Source of the DNA: Nocardioides kongjuensis
Lineage (GTDB): Bacteria > Actinomycetota > Actinomycetes > Propionibacteriales > Nocardioidaceae
Direction of reading: 5' to 3'
Assembly: GCF_013409625.1 (NCBI RefSeq)
Contig: NZ_JACCBF010000001.1
Location: 1,364,001 to 1,428,000, forward strand
Length of the DNA: 64,000 nucleotides
Positions 16,712-24,209 of this stretch are shown here, one piece after another; the stretch's first letter is position 1; each line of letters starts with the position of its first letter. The notes below the pieces were generated by a model. It made no database searches. It had not been told where the DNA came from and was given only the letters and a program-made list of their open reading frames with translations. The position numbers were made by a program, and so were the translations under genes.

Positions 16712-17101
16712 ATGGCTGAGCGCACACTGCGCGGTGCCCGACTGGGAGGCCAGTCCTTCGAGGACGAGCGGGGTATCGAGTTCGCAGCCCGGCAGCAGGT
16801 CGGCTACAAGTGTCCGCAGGGACACGAGTTCGAGATCACGATGTCCATCGAGGCCGAGGTCCCCGCGATCTGGGAGTGCCCGCGGTGCGGCCTGGAGGCC
16901 GAGTCGACCGCCGGCATCGAGCGCGAGGTGAAGGCCGAGAAGCCCCAGCGCACGCACTGGGACATGCTGCTCGAGCGCCGCTCCGAGAAGGAGCTCGAGG
17001 AGATCCTCACCGAGCGCCTGGAGCTTCTGCGCGGCGGCGAGATCGGTCCCGCCCACCTGCACCGCGCCAACGCCCGCAAGAAGAAGCCGGCGAAGGCCTG
17101 A
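16712..17101 (+). CDS. rbpA: RNA polymerase-binding protein RbpA
   Basis: A 129-residue protein that binds the primary sigma factor and the RNA polymerase beta subunit and stabilises the open complex. The zinc-binding core is visible in YKCPQGHEFE and WECPRCGLEAE, followed by the basic linker and the sigma-interaction domain KPQRTHWDMLLERRSEKELEEILTERLELLR. The C-terminus KKKPAKA is basic. A GGGAGG sequence precedes the ATG by about 8 nt, and a sigma-R-like promoter lies upstream, predicting induction by thiol-oxidative stress. The gene is followed by hairpins shared with the convergent fxsA. Confidence 0.96.
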   Translation: MAERTLRGARLGGQSFEDERGIEFAARQQVGYKCPQGHEFEITMSIEAEVPAIWECPRCGLEAESTAGIEREVKAEKPQRTHWDMLLERRSEKELEEILTERLELLRGGEIGPAHLHRANARKKKPAKA

Positions 17102-17106
17102 TCAAC

Positions 17107-17125
17107 GACCGCTCACCGAGCGGTC
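17107..17125. terminator. Hairpin between convergent rbpA and fxsA
   Basis: GACCGCTC, loop ACC, GAGCGGTC: a perfect 8-bp stem 6 nt after the rbpA stop and reaching into the fxsA stop codon. There is no T-run, which is usual for high-GC actinobacterial terminators. Confidence 0.55.
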
Positions 17126-17594
17126 ACTGCTCGTCGACGACCTCGCCCCGGACCACTGTCGGTCCGGGGCGAGTGGCGTCTCCGGGTCCGTAGGCCGCCG
17201 TCGTGCGCCGCACGACCTGACGGCCGGCGTACGACACCAGCAGACCGCGGAAGAGCGGGCGGGTGACGGGCAGGATCAGCAGGATGCCGAGGACGTCGGT
17301 CACGAAGCCGGGGCTGAGCATGAAGGCACCGCCGAGCACCACGAGCGCGCCGTCGGCGAGCTCCCTGTGTGGCAGTCGTCCGGTCTCGACCCGCTCGCGC
17401 AGCGCCTGCCAGGCCTTGCGTCCCTCGCGCTTGATCAGCCAGGCGCCGAGGATGCTGTCGAGGACGAGGAGCAGGATCGTCCACCAGGGTCCGATCACCT
17501 GGCCGACCTTGATGAGCACGACGATCTCGAGGATCGGCATCACCACGAAGGCGAGGAACAGCAGCACCGCTGCCCGCCGGCTCCTCCTGCTCAT
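17124..17594 (-). CDS. fxsA: FxsA family membrane protein
   Basis: A 156-residue membrane protein. The family core is clear: FLAFVVMPILEIVVLIKVGQ, then WWTILLLVLDSILGAWLIKREGRKAWQ, and FMLSPGFVTDVLGILLILPVTR; about three hydrophobic segments. FxsA in E. coli is a cytoplasmic-membrane protein that relieves exclusion of phage T7 by the F plasmid; its normal role is unknown. The C-terminal 25 residues are hydrophilic and their DNA contains a perfect 13-bp hairpin. It starts 13 nt downstream of the ppm stop on the same strand, so it is likely the last gene of the lnt-ppm-fxsA operon. Confidence 0.9.
   Translation of the reverse strand: MSRRSRRAAVLLFLAFVVMPILEIVVLIKVGQVIGPWWTILLLVLDSILGAWLIKREGRKAWQALRERVETGRLPHRELADGALVVLGGAFMLSPGFVTDVLGILLILPVTRPLFRGLLVSYAGRQVVRRTTAAYGPGDATRPGPTVVRGEVVDEQ
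17142..17173. repeat. Perfect 13-bp inverted repeat inside the 3' end of fxsA
   Basis: CTCGCCCCGGACC and its exact complement GGTCCGGGGCGAG are separated by six bases (ACTGTC). It is coding in fxsA (region of TRPGPTVVRGEV). It also lies 41 nt beyond the rbpA stop, so it could act as a second terminator for rbpA transcripts. Confidence 0.7.
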
Positions 17595-17607
17595 CCCTGA
17601 CCACCTC

Positions 17608-18393
17608 TCATCGCGTCTGCTGCAGCTCCCGGGGCGAGGTGACCTGCGCGTGGCCCTTCACGGCGTGCCAGCGCTGCCGCAGGCCCCACCAGGTGATCCG
17701 CTTGAGCGACTCCAGGGCGACCTGGCCGCTCATCTTCGACTCGCCGCGGACCCGCTCGACGAACTCGATCGGGACCTCGCGCACCGTCAGCCCCGCCTGC
17801 AGGGTCCGGGTGACCAGGTCGGTCTGGAAGACGTAGCCGGTCGAGCGGACCTCGTCGAGGCGGATCCGCTCCAGGGTGGAGCGACGGAACAGCCGGTAGC
17901 CGGCGGTCGCGTCACGGACCCCGATCCCGAGGAGCACCCGCACGTAGAGGTTGCCGCCGCGCGAGAGCAGCTCACGCTGCCAGGGCCAGTTGACGACCGA
18001 GCCGCCGGGCACCCAGCGCGAGCCGATCACGAGGTCCGCGTCGCGCAGGCCCACGAGCAGTCGCTGGAGCTGCTCGGGCTGGTGCGAGCCGTCGGCGTCC
18101 ATCTCGCCGATGACGTCGTAGCCCGCCTCGAGGGCCCAGGCGAAGCCGGCGAGGTACGCCGCTCCGAGACCGGCCTTCTCCGTGCGGTGCAGGACGTGGA
18201 CCTGCGGGTCGGCCCGGGCGATGCCGTCGGCGATCGCACCGGTGCCGTCGGGCGAGCCGTCGTCGACGACGAGCACGTCGACCTGCGGCTGGGCGATGCG
18301 GACGCGCTCGACGATCCAGGCGATGTTGCTGGCCTCGTTGTAGGTCGGGATGACCATCACCGTGCGGCCCAGCGTGGAGTGCTGCTCAGACAA
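17608..18393 (-). CDS. ppm: Polyprenol monophosphomannose synthase
   Basis: A 261-residue GT2-family glycosyltransferase making polyprenyl-phosphate mannose from GDP-mannose, the donor for lipomannan synthesis and protein O-mannosylation. VMVIPTYNEASNIAWIVERV opens the fold, VLVVDDGSPDGT and GEMDADGSHQP (the DXD metal site) follow, and FVERVRGESKMSG is the conserved C-terminal part. No membrane segments, so the catalytic domain is peripheral. The TTG at 18393 gives MSEQHSTLGR and overlaps lnt by 8 bp; a GTG at 18405 is an alternative. In mycobacteria the same activity is fused to Lnt. Confidence 0.92.
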   Translation of the reverse strand: MSEQHSTLGRTVMVIPTYNEASNIAWIVERVRIAQPQVDVLVVDDGSPDGTGAIADGIARADPQVHVLHRTEKAGLGAAYLAGFAWALEAGYDVIGEMDADGSHQPEQLQRLLVGLRDADLVIGSRWVPGGSVVNWPWQRELLSRGGNLYVRVLLGIGVRDATAGYRLFRRSTLERIRLDEVRSTGYVFQTDLVTRTLQAGLTVREVPIEFVERVRGESKMSGQVALESLKRITWWGLRQRWHAVKGHAQVTSPRELQQTR

Positions 18394-19969
18394 CAGGTGC
18401 CTCACTCGGGGTCGGGGAGAGCGCAGGCGGCTCCTCCTCCGGAGCCTGCTGCGCGGGGTCATCGAACTCTCGCCGTCGACGGTACGCCACGGCACCTGAC
18501 ACGAGAGCGCCGAGCGTCATCAGGGTGAACATCCGGGTCGGCCAGGCGCCCAGCCGCATCGCCGGCGTCAGGGCGGTGCTCAGCCCGACCTTCTCCACGA
18601 GCACGGACGTCGTCCGCGGCTGCGCCGAGGCGACCACGCTGCCGTCCGGTGCGATCACGCCGCTCTGGCCGTTCGTCGAGGCCACCGCCAGCCAGCGACC
18701 CGCCTCGATGGCACGCAGCCGGGTGATCGCGAACTGCTGCTCGATCTGGTGGGTGAAGATGAAGCTGGCGTTGCTGGTCTGCACGGTCAGCAGCTCGGCC
18801 CCGTCACGCACCTGCGGCGGCATCACGTCGTCGTAGGCGACGTCGAAGCAGATCGCATCGCCCACCCGGACCCCGGCGATCCGCAGCGGCTGGGTGCGGG
18901 TGCCGCTCTTCATGTCGCGCGAGATGAGGGCGAGCTGGCCGAACTTCGGGTTCCAGATGTCGCGGAAGGGGATGTACTCGCCGTACGGCACCGGGTGGTG
19001 CTTCGTGTAGCGGTCCCCCGGTCCGGTCTGCGGGTCCCACACGATGCCCTGGTTGAGCACGTACCTGCGTCCACCGTCGACGATCCCGCCGACGACGACC
19101 GGGACCTGGGCCGCGTCGACCGCCTCCTGGATCCCGGCGTTGACCCGACCCGGCTCGAACGGGTCGACGGCGGTCGAGTTCTCCGGCCAGAGCACGAAGT
19201 CGGGCTGTGCCACCCGGCCGGCAGCGGCATCGGCGGCGAGCTCCACCGTGGCGTCGACGTGGTTGCGGGTGACCTGCTCGTGGTCCCACAAGATGTCGTT
19301 GCCCGGACCGGGCACGTCACCCTGGACGACGGCCACGGTGGTCGAGCCGGTCTCCGGGACGTCGTACGGCAGCACGGCGGGAGTCACCAGGACCGCGAGC
19401 ACGCCGACGGCGACCGCAGCCCAGACCCGACGCTGCTCCCGGGCCAGGGCCGCCTCCGCGAACCGGGCGAGGCAGAAGCCGGACAGGGCGAGCAGGAAGG
19501 ACAGCCCGGTCATGCCGACGTACGCGACGGCGGGGGCGGCGGGCGTGTCGATCGCCGCGAACGCGAGCCGGCCCCAGGGCATCCCGCTGAACGGCCAGCC
19601 GCTGCGCACCGTCTCCATCGTGGTCCAGGCGGCGGCCAGCCACAGCGGCCAGGCGGGCAGCCGGCGCACGAGCGGGACCGCGAGGCCGAGCAGGCCGTAG
19701 AACAGCGCCTCGACGGTGGACAGGGCGAGCCACGCGTCGGCGCCGATCGAGTCCTTCATCCAGGAGATGTGGCTGAAGTAGAAGACGACGCCGAAGACGA
19801 GGCCGACCAGACCGGATCGACGCACCGTGAGGTCGCGCGTGGCGAGCGCGTAGCAGGCGACACCGAGCGGCAGCAGCCAGGGCAGTGCGACCGGCTCGTA
19901 GGACGCGGTGAGCAGCACGCCACCCACGACGGCGAGGCCGAGAGCCGGGACGAGGGGGCGCTGCACCAC
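18386..19969 (-). CDS. lnt: Apolipoprotein N-acyltransferase
   Basis: A 527-residue membrane enzyme that adds the third acyl chain to lipoproteins. About six N-terminal hydrophobic segments are followed by the nitrilase-like domain with the catalytic glutamate in LWPENST, lysine in YTKHHPVPYGEYIPF and cysteine in DAICFDVAYDD, all intact; a last hydrophobic helix (MFTLMTLGALVSGAVAY) precedes a 40-residue acidic, proline-rich tail. The start is GTG (19969); a second GTG follows immediately. The downstream overlap with ppm mirrors the Lnt-Ppm1 fusion of mycobacteria. At least three lipoproteins (urea binding protein, FKBP, probably others) in this window would be substrates. Confidence 0.93.
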   Translation of the reverse strand: MVQRPLVPALGLAVVGGVLLTASYEPVALPWLLPLGVACYALATRDLTVRRSGLVGLVFGVVFYFSHISWMKDSIGADAWLALSTVEALFYGLLGLAVPLVRRLPAWPLWLAAAWTTMETVRSGWPFSGMPWGRLAFAAIDTPAAPAVAYVGMTGLSFLLALSGFCLARFAEAALAREQRRVWAAVAVGVLAVLVTPAVLPYDVPETGSTTVAVVQGDVPGPGNDILWDHEQVTRNHVDATVELAADAAAGRVAQPDFVLWPENSTAVDPFEPGRVNAGIQEAVDAAQVPVVVGGIVDGGRRYVLNQGIVWDPQTGPGDRYTKHHPVPYGEYIPFRDIWNPKFGQLALISRDMKSGTRTQPLRIAGVRVGDAICFDVAYDDVMPPQVRDGAELLTVQTSNASFIFTHQIEQQFAITRLRAIEAGRWLAVASTNGQSGVIAPDGSVVASAQPRTTSVLVEKVGLSTALTPAMRLGAWPTRMFTLMTLGALVSGAVAYRRRREFDDPAQQAPEEEPPALSPTPSEAPVV

Positions 19970-20266
19970 GGCGAGAGCCTAGACGAGCGGCGGGCGCACG
20001 CTTGCAGGGTGTCGGAAGGACCCGAGCCACCTTCGGACCATCCCGGCTCCCGACTGGCTGCCGACGCACGCGACGTTGTCTAGGGGGACCCGGGCCCTTC
20101 CGGCTCGCTCTCGAGGTTGCGAACCGACCTCCGCGAACCGTCCCCGTGCGGAGCTGGTGCTACTCCGCCGACATACGGCCACTCGGACGTCGGTCCGCCG
20201 GCCACGACCTGCACGAGCGAACGCCTCCGTACTCTGGTGATCTGCGCCACTCCTGTCAACCGTCCC

Positions 20267-20300
20267 CTGACCTGCGGTGATACGCGTTCTCGCAGGTCAG
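20267..20300. repeat. Perfect 10-bp inverted repeat with 14-nt loop
   Basis: CTGACCTGCG and CGCAGGTCAG flank a 14-nt loop in the non-coding stretch upstream of lnt. Outer C and G runs could lengthen the stem past a bulge. It may be a second terminator for the lrp transcript, part of the lnt 5' leader, or a regulator site. Confidence 0.6.
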
Positions 20301-20347
20301 CGGGGCCTCTGCGAATCGCAAGATCTCGCAAAAATCTGCCGCTTCCG

Positions 20348-20372
20348 CGGCGTGTCGTCCGGCGACACGCCG
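20348..20372 (-). terminator. Terminator hairpin of the Lrp/AsnC gene
   Basis: CGGCGTGTCG and CGACACGCCG form a perfect 10-bp stem with a 5-nt loop starting 1 nt after the regulator's stop codon. On the minus strand it is followed by a small CCGC-GGAA-GCGG hairpin and then CAGATTTTTG, so a T-run lies close behind. Confidence 0.65.
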
Positions 20373-20373
20373 G

Positions 20374-20847
20374 TCAGTGGCCGACGGGACGGTTCTCGTA
20401 GTAGGTCGAGAGCACGATCGTGGTCCGGGTCGAGACGTTCGCCGCAGCACGGATCCGGCCGAGCAGCAGCTCGAGCTCGACCGGGCTCGTCGTACGGACC
20501 TTGAGGAGGTAGGACTCCTCCCCCGCGACCGACCAGCAGGACTCGATCTCGGGGATGTCGACCAGTCGCTCGGGACAGTCGTCGGGCTGCGAGGGGTCGA
20601 TCGGGCGGATCGCGATGAAGGACGTCAGCGGCACGCCGATCTCGGCGTAGTTGACCGTCGCGCCGTACCCGAGGATCAGGCCGCGCTGCTCGAGGCGCTT
20701 GACCCGCTGGTGCACCGCGGAGGTGGAGAGGCCGGTGGCCCGACCGAGATCGGTGTAGGACATCCGGCCGTCCTTGGCCAGGAGCTCCAGGATCTGTCGG
20801 TCGGTCGCCTCGACCGCTGGATTGCTGCTCTGACTCACGGTGGTCAC
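20374..20847 (-). CDS. Lrp/AsnC family transcriptional regulator
   Basis: A 157-residue regulator: N-terminal HTH (DRQILELLAKDGRMSYTDLGRATGLSTSAVHQRVKRLEQRGLI) and a C-terminal RAM (amino-acid binding) domain with SCWSVAGEESYLLKVRTTS. Such proteins are octameric and respond to amino acids. The listed GTG start gives MTTVSQSS; a GTG three codons later (20838) is also possible. It is divergent from the exonuclease gene with a gap of 19 bp. Its targets are unknown; Lrp/AsnC proteins often control their own gene and neighbours. Confidence 0.9.
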   Translation of the reverse strand: MTTVSQSSNPAVEATDRQILELLAKDGRMSYTDLGRATGLSTSAVHQRVKRLEQRGLILGYGATVNYAEIGVPLTSFIAIRPIDPSQPDDCPERLVDIPEIESCWSVAGEESYLLKVRTTSPVELELLLGRIRAAANVSTRTTIVLSTYYENRPVGH

Positions 20848-20866
20848 CCTAATAGGCTGGGCGGTG

Positions 20867-21829
20867 ATGACTGAGCGCCTTCTACTCCTCGATACGGCCA
20901 GCCTGTACTTCCGGGCCTACTTCGGCTCCCCGGAGATCCTCGCCCCGGACGGCACCAACGTGAACGCGGTGCGCGGCCTGCTGGGCTACATCTCCCAGCT
21001 GGTCGACCAGTACCGGCCCACGCACCTCGTGTGCTGCTGGGACGACGACTGGCGTCCGCAGTGGCGCGTCGACCTGATCCCGACCTACAAGGCGCACCGG
21101 GTCGTCGAGGAGGTCACCGGTGCTGCGGTCGCCGGGCCAGGCGGGGTGGGAAGCGGCCGACGCTACGTCGAGGAGGTCCCCGACCCGCTCGAGATCCAGG
21201 TCCCGGTGATCCGCGAGGTGCTCGACGCGTTCGGCATCGCCGTCGTCGGCGCGCCCGGCTACGAGGCTGACGACGTGATCGGCACCCTGGCCACCGGCGC
21301 CGGCATGCCGGTCGACGTGGTCACCGGCGACCGCGACCTGTTCCAGCTCGTCGACGACGCCGCGTCCGTCCGGGTGCTGTACGTCGGCAAGGGCGTCGGA
21401 CGTCACGAGCGGGTCGACGAGGCCTGGGTGCTCAGCAAGTACGGCGTGCGCGCGGACCAGTACGCCGACTTCGCCACCCTGCGCGGCGACGCCTCGGACG
21501 GTCTGCCCGGCGTCAAGGGCGTCGGGGAGAAGACCGCGGCCTCGATGCTGCAGAAGTACGACGACCTCGCCGGCATCCTGGCTGCCGTGGACGACCCGGC
21601 GAGCGACCTCGGGCCGGGGCCGCGCGCCAAGATCCGCGATGCTGGCGCCTACCTGGCCGTCGCTCCACGGGTGGTCGCCGTGGCCCGCGACCTCGACCTG
21701 TCCCGCGACCACCACGCGTTGCCGGCCTCACCGGCCGCCCCCGACGAGCTCGCGGCGCTCGTGGAGCGCTGGTCGCTCGCCTCGCCGGTCGAGCGCCTGA
21801 CGGGGGTGCTGGCGGCTACAGCCGTGTAA
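20867..21829 (+). CDS. 5'-3' exonuclease (PIN/FEN-like)
   Basis: A 320-residue stand-alone homologue of the N-terminal nuclease domain of DNA polymerase I. The metal-binding acidic residues are visible in LLLLDTASLYFRAYFG, GYEADDVIGTLA and VTGDRDLFQLVDD; the helical clamp residues in IPTYKAHR and the helix-hairpin-helix GVKGVGEKTAASML complete the fold. Expected to process flaps and RNA primers. The 25-residue insertion AAVAGPGGVGSGRR after the KAHR loop is unusual in being glycine-rich. ATG at 20867 is chosen; GTG at 20864 is adjacent. Confidence 0.9.
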   Translation: MTERLLLLDTASLYFRAYFGSPEILAPDGTNVNAVRGLLGYISQLVDQYRPTHLVCCWDDDWRPQWRVDLIPTYKAHRVVEEVTGAAVAGPGGVGSGRRYVEEVPDPLEIQVPVIREVLDAFGIAVVGAPGYEADDVIGTLATGAGMPVDVVTGDRDLFQLVDDAASVRVLYVGKGVGRHERVDEAWVLSKYGVRADQYADFATLRGDASDGLPGVKGVGEKTAASMLQKYDDLAGILAAVDDPASDLGPGPRAKIRDAGAYLAVAPRVVAVARDLDLSRDHHALPASPAAPDELAALVERWSLASPVERLTGVLAATAV

Positions 21830-21911
21830 CGCGGAGTGCGGATCGCGAAACACCGATTTCATTCCATCTGGTAGCAACCGGAAATCAGCCCTCCCTAGGT
21901 TCATCGCCACC

Positions 21912-21966
21912 GGGGCACGGCGTCGTGCCCCCTGGCCCAGCACCCGCCTCCCGAGTCGGCGGGTGC
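21912..21966 (+). promoter_or_regulatory. Two consecutive hairpins in the urtA leader
   Basis: Hairpin 1 is GGGGCACG, loop GCGT, CGTGCCCC (21912-21931). Hairpin 2 is GCACCCGCC, 9-nt loop, GGCGGGTGC (21940-21966). Both stems are perfect. They lie 82 nt after the exonuclease stop and end 22 nt before the chosen urtA start. They may be a terminator for the exonuclease transcript or an attenuator of the urea operon; the sequence does not match a riboswitch class I know. Confidence 0.55.
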
Positions 21967-21988
21967 GATGACCGAGAGGGTTGTCCCC

Positions 21989-23236
21989 TTGTTCCACTCC
22001 CGTTCCCGCCTCACCACCGGCACCGTCCTCGCCCTCACCGCCGCACTCAGCCTGAGCGCCTGCGGTGGCTCCAAGGCCGGCGACGAAGGCGCCTCCTCCA
22101 CGAGCTGCGTCGACTCCTCCGGCGACACCATCAAGCTCGGTTTCCTCAACTCCACCTCCGGCGCGATGGCGATCAGCGAGCAGACCGTCCGCGACTCGCT
22201 GTCCCTCGCGGCGGAGCAGATCAACGCCTCCGGCGGCATCCTCGGCAAGAAGATCGAGCCGGTCGTCGAGGACGGAGCCAGCGACCCGGCGGTCTTCGCC
22301 GAGAAGATCGAGAAGCTGCTGACCGGGGACTGCGTCGCCGCCGTCTTCGGCGGCTGGACCTCGGCCTCGCGCAAGGCGATGCTGCCGGTCGTCGAGGCCG
22401 ACCACGGACTGCTCTTCTACCCGGTGCAGTACGAGGGCCTGGAGGCCTCGAAGAACATCTACTACACGGGCGCGACGACCAACCAGCAGATCATCCCGGC
22501 CATGGACTTCCTCAAGTCCAAGGGCGTCAAGACACTCTTCCTCGCCGGGTCGGACTACGTCTTCCCGCGCACGGCGAACAAGATCATCAAGCAGTACGCC
22601 GCCGAGCTGGGCATCAAGATCGTCGGTGAGGAGTACGTCCCGCTGGACGACGACGACTGGACCACCCAGGTGGCCAAGATCGTCGCCGCCAAGCCCGACT
22701 TCGTGTTCAACACGATCAACGGCTCGTCCAACGTCGGCTTCATCAAGGCCTACTACGAGCAGGGCCTGACCGCGAAGACGACGCCGATCATCTCGGTGTC
22801 CATCGCGGAGGAGGAGGCGCCCGCGATGGGCAAGGACGTCACCGGCCAGTACGCCGCGTGGAACTACTTCGAGTCCGTCGAGAGCCCCACGAACGACGCG
22901 TTCATCAAGGCCTTCCAGGACAAGTACGGCAAGGACCGGCCGACCTCGGACCCGATGGAGGCGGCATACACCTCGCTGTACCTCTACAAGAACCTGGTCG
23001 AGAAGGCCGACTCGTTCGACGTCGACAAGATCAACGCCGCGGCCGACGGTGTCAGCTTCGACGCACCCGAGGGCACGGTCACCATCGACGGCGAGAACCA
23101 CCACATCGCCAAGACCGCACTGATCGGACAGATCAACGCCGACAACCAGTTCGACGTCGTGTGGTCCTCGGAGAAGCCGATCGAGCCGGACCCGTTCCTC
23201 AAGGGCTACGCGTGGTGGGACCCGAGCGCGAAGTGA
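21989..23236 (+). CDS. urtA: Urea ABC transporter substrate-binding lipoprotein UrtA
   Basis: A 415-residue type-I periplasmic binding protein. The signal sequence ends in the lipobox LSAC-GG near residue 23, so it is a lipoprotein matured on the outer membrane face by Lgt/Lsp/Lnt. The mature part begins with IKLGFLNSTSGAMAISE and contains GATTNQQIIPA and GSDYVFPRTANK, typical of UrtA and related amide binders. I chose the TTG at 21989, which has GAGAGGG 8 nt upstream; an ATG at 21968 adds seven residues but lies directly after a hairpin arm. It heads the urtABCDE-ureABCFGD cluster. Confidence 0.92.
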   Translation: MFHSRSRLTTGTVLALTAALSLSACGGSKAGDEGASSTSCVDSSGDTIKLGFLNSTSGAMAISEQTVRDSLSLAAEQINASGGILGKKIEPVVEDGASDPAVFAEKIEKLLTGDCVAAVFGGWTSASRKAMLPVVEADHGLLFYPVQYEGLEASKNIYYTGATTNQQIIPAMDFLKSKGVKTLFLAGSDYVFPRTANKIIKQYAAELGIKIVGEEYVPLDDDDWTTQVAKIVAAKPDFVFNTINGSSNVGFIKAYYEQGLTAKTTPIISVSIAEEEAPAMGKDVTGQYAAWNYFESVESPTNDAFIKAFQDKYGKDRPTSDPMEAAYTSLYLYKNLVEKADSFDVDKINAAADGVSFDAPEGTVTIDGENHHIAKTALIGQINADNQFDVVWSSEKPIEPDPFLKGYAWWDPSAK

Positions 23237-23268
23237 CCTGACGGTCCTCGCCCCCGCTACCCCCGCTC

Positions 23269-23304
23269 CCCGGGGTGCCGTGCCGGCAGGCGCGGCACCC
23301 CGGG
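23269..23304 (+). terminator. Strong hairpin between urtA and urtB
   Basis: CCCGGGGTGCCG and CGGCACCCCGGG form a perfect 12-bp stem with a 12-nt loop in the 88-bp gap between the binding-protein gene and the first permease gene. It is followed by AGGAG and the urtB GTG. Such hairpins commonly stop some transcripts or block 3' decay, so that the binding protein is made in excess over the membrane components. Confidence 0.65.
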
Positions 23305-23324
23305 CCACTCGTCAGGAGTCCTCC

Positions 23325-24209
23325 GTGGACGCGTTCACCACCCCCCTGCTCGCCGGTACGGCGACCGGCGCCCTCCTGCTCATCGCCGCGCTCGGCCTGG
23401 CCCTCACCTTCGGGCAGATGGGCGTCATCAACATGGCCCACGGTGAGTTCCTCATGGCCGGCGCCTACACGACCTACCTCACCCAGCAGGTCGTGACCGA
23501 CACCGACCTCTCGATCCTGCTCGCCCTGCCCGTCGCGTTCCTGGTCGCCGGCAGCCTCGGCCTGCTGCTCGAGGTCGCGATCATCCAGTGGATGTACCGG
23601 CGACCGCTCGACACCCTCCTCGTGACGGTCGGCGTGAGCCTGCTCCTCCAGCAGCTCGCCAAGGACCTCTTCGGGGCGCAGGGCGACCCGGTCCACACGC
23701 CGGGCTGGCTCGACGGCAACGTCGACGTCCTCGGCTACCACTGGCCCTACCGCCAGATGTTCACGATCGTGCTGGCCGTGGCGGCACTGGCTGCCCTCGG
23801 CGCCCTGCTGAAGTACACGTCGTACGGGCGGCGGATCCGGGCGACGGTGCAGAACCGCGACCTCGCCGAGACGATGGGGGTCTCCACCCGCACCGTCGAC
23901 CGGGTCACGTTCTTCGTGGGCTCGGGGCTCGCGGGCATCGGCGGTGTCGCGGTCTCGCTCATCTCGGGCACCAACCCGAACCTCGGGACGACGTACATCA
24001 TCTCCGCGTTCCTCGTGGTCGTCGCCGGCGGTCTGGGCCAGCTGAAGGGCACCGTGATCGCCGCCTTCACCGTCGGGGTCGTGACGGCCTACTTCACCGA
24101 CTGGTTCAGCTCGAGCATGGCGCAGGTGCTGACGTTCGCCCTGGTCGTCGTGTTCCTCCAGCTCCGGCCGCAGGGGCTGTTCACCGTTCGCACCAGGGGG
24201 CTCGCATGA
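23325..24209 (+). CDS. urtB: Urea ABC transporter permease UrtB
   Basis: A 294-residue LivH-type permease with about eight hydrophobic segments. The segment LALTFGQMGVINMAHGEFLMAGAY is the family signature, and the cytoplasmic loop YGRRIRATVQNRDLAETMGV is the EAA-like contact with the ATPases. The GTG at 23325 is fixed by AGGAG 6 nt upstream; the longer open frame starting at 23280 lies inside the preceding hairpin. It overlaps urtC by 4 bp. It forms the channel with UrtC. Confidence 0.93.
   Translation: MDAFTTPLLAGTATGALLLIAALGLALTFGQMGVINMAHGEFLMAGAYTTYLTQQVVTDTDLSILLALPVAFLVAGSLGLLLEVAIIQWMYRRPLDTLLVTVGVSLLLQQLAKDLFGAQGDPVHTPGWLDGNVDVLGYHWPYRQMFTIVLAVAALAALGALLKYTSYGRRIRATVQNRDLAETMGVSTRTVDRVTFFVGSGLAGIGGVAVSLISGTNPNLGTTYIISAFLVVVAGGLGQLKGTVIAAFTVGVVTAYFTDWFSSSMAQVLTFALVVVFLQLRPQGLFTVRTRGLA

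Larger units (their letters stand above)
19970..20373. other. Non-coding region between lnt and the Lrp/AsnC gene
   Basis: 404 bp without a supported gene; the short open frames here are arginine- and proline-rich shadows lacking ribosome binding sites. It must contain the lnt promoter on the minus strand. Two strong hairpins (20267-20300 and 20348-20372) are listed separately. The part near 20310-20335 is unusually AT-rich, with TGCGA-A-TCGCA and a run of five A's. No tRNA or known small RNA was recognised. Confidence 0.6.

Noticed and set aside
19979..20401. Short open frames in the gap upstream of lnt
   Set aside because: They have no ribosome binding site or recognisable sequence and contradict each other in several frames.
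21836..21851. GlnR-like site (GTGCG, 6 bp, GAAAC) upstream of urtA
   Set aside because: Only one of the two half-motifs fits the actinobacterial GlnR consensus, and there is no second paired site; too weak to list although nitrogen control of this operon would make sense.
21912..21966. ANTAR-type double hairpin at the urea operon leader
   Set aside because: The loops (4 and 9 nt) are not the hexaloops with A1 and G4 that ANTAR proteins need, and no ANTAR protein is encoded nearby.
21968..21970. ATG as the urtA start
   Set aside because: It lies directly behind a 9-bp stem that would cover its ribosome site; the TTG at 21989 has a free GAGAGGG. Not excluded, just less likely.
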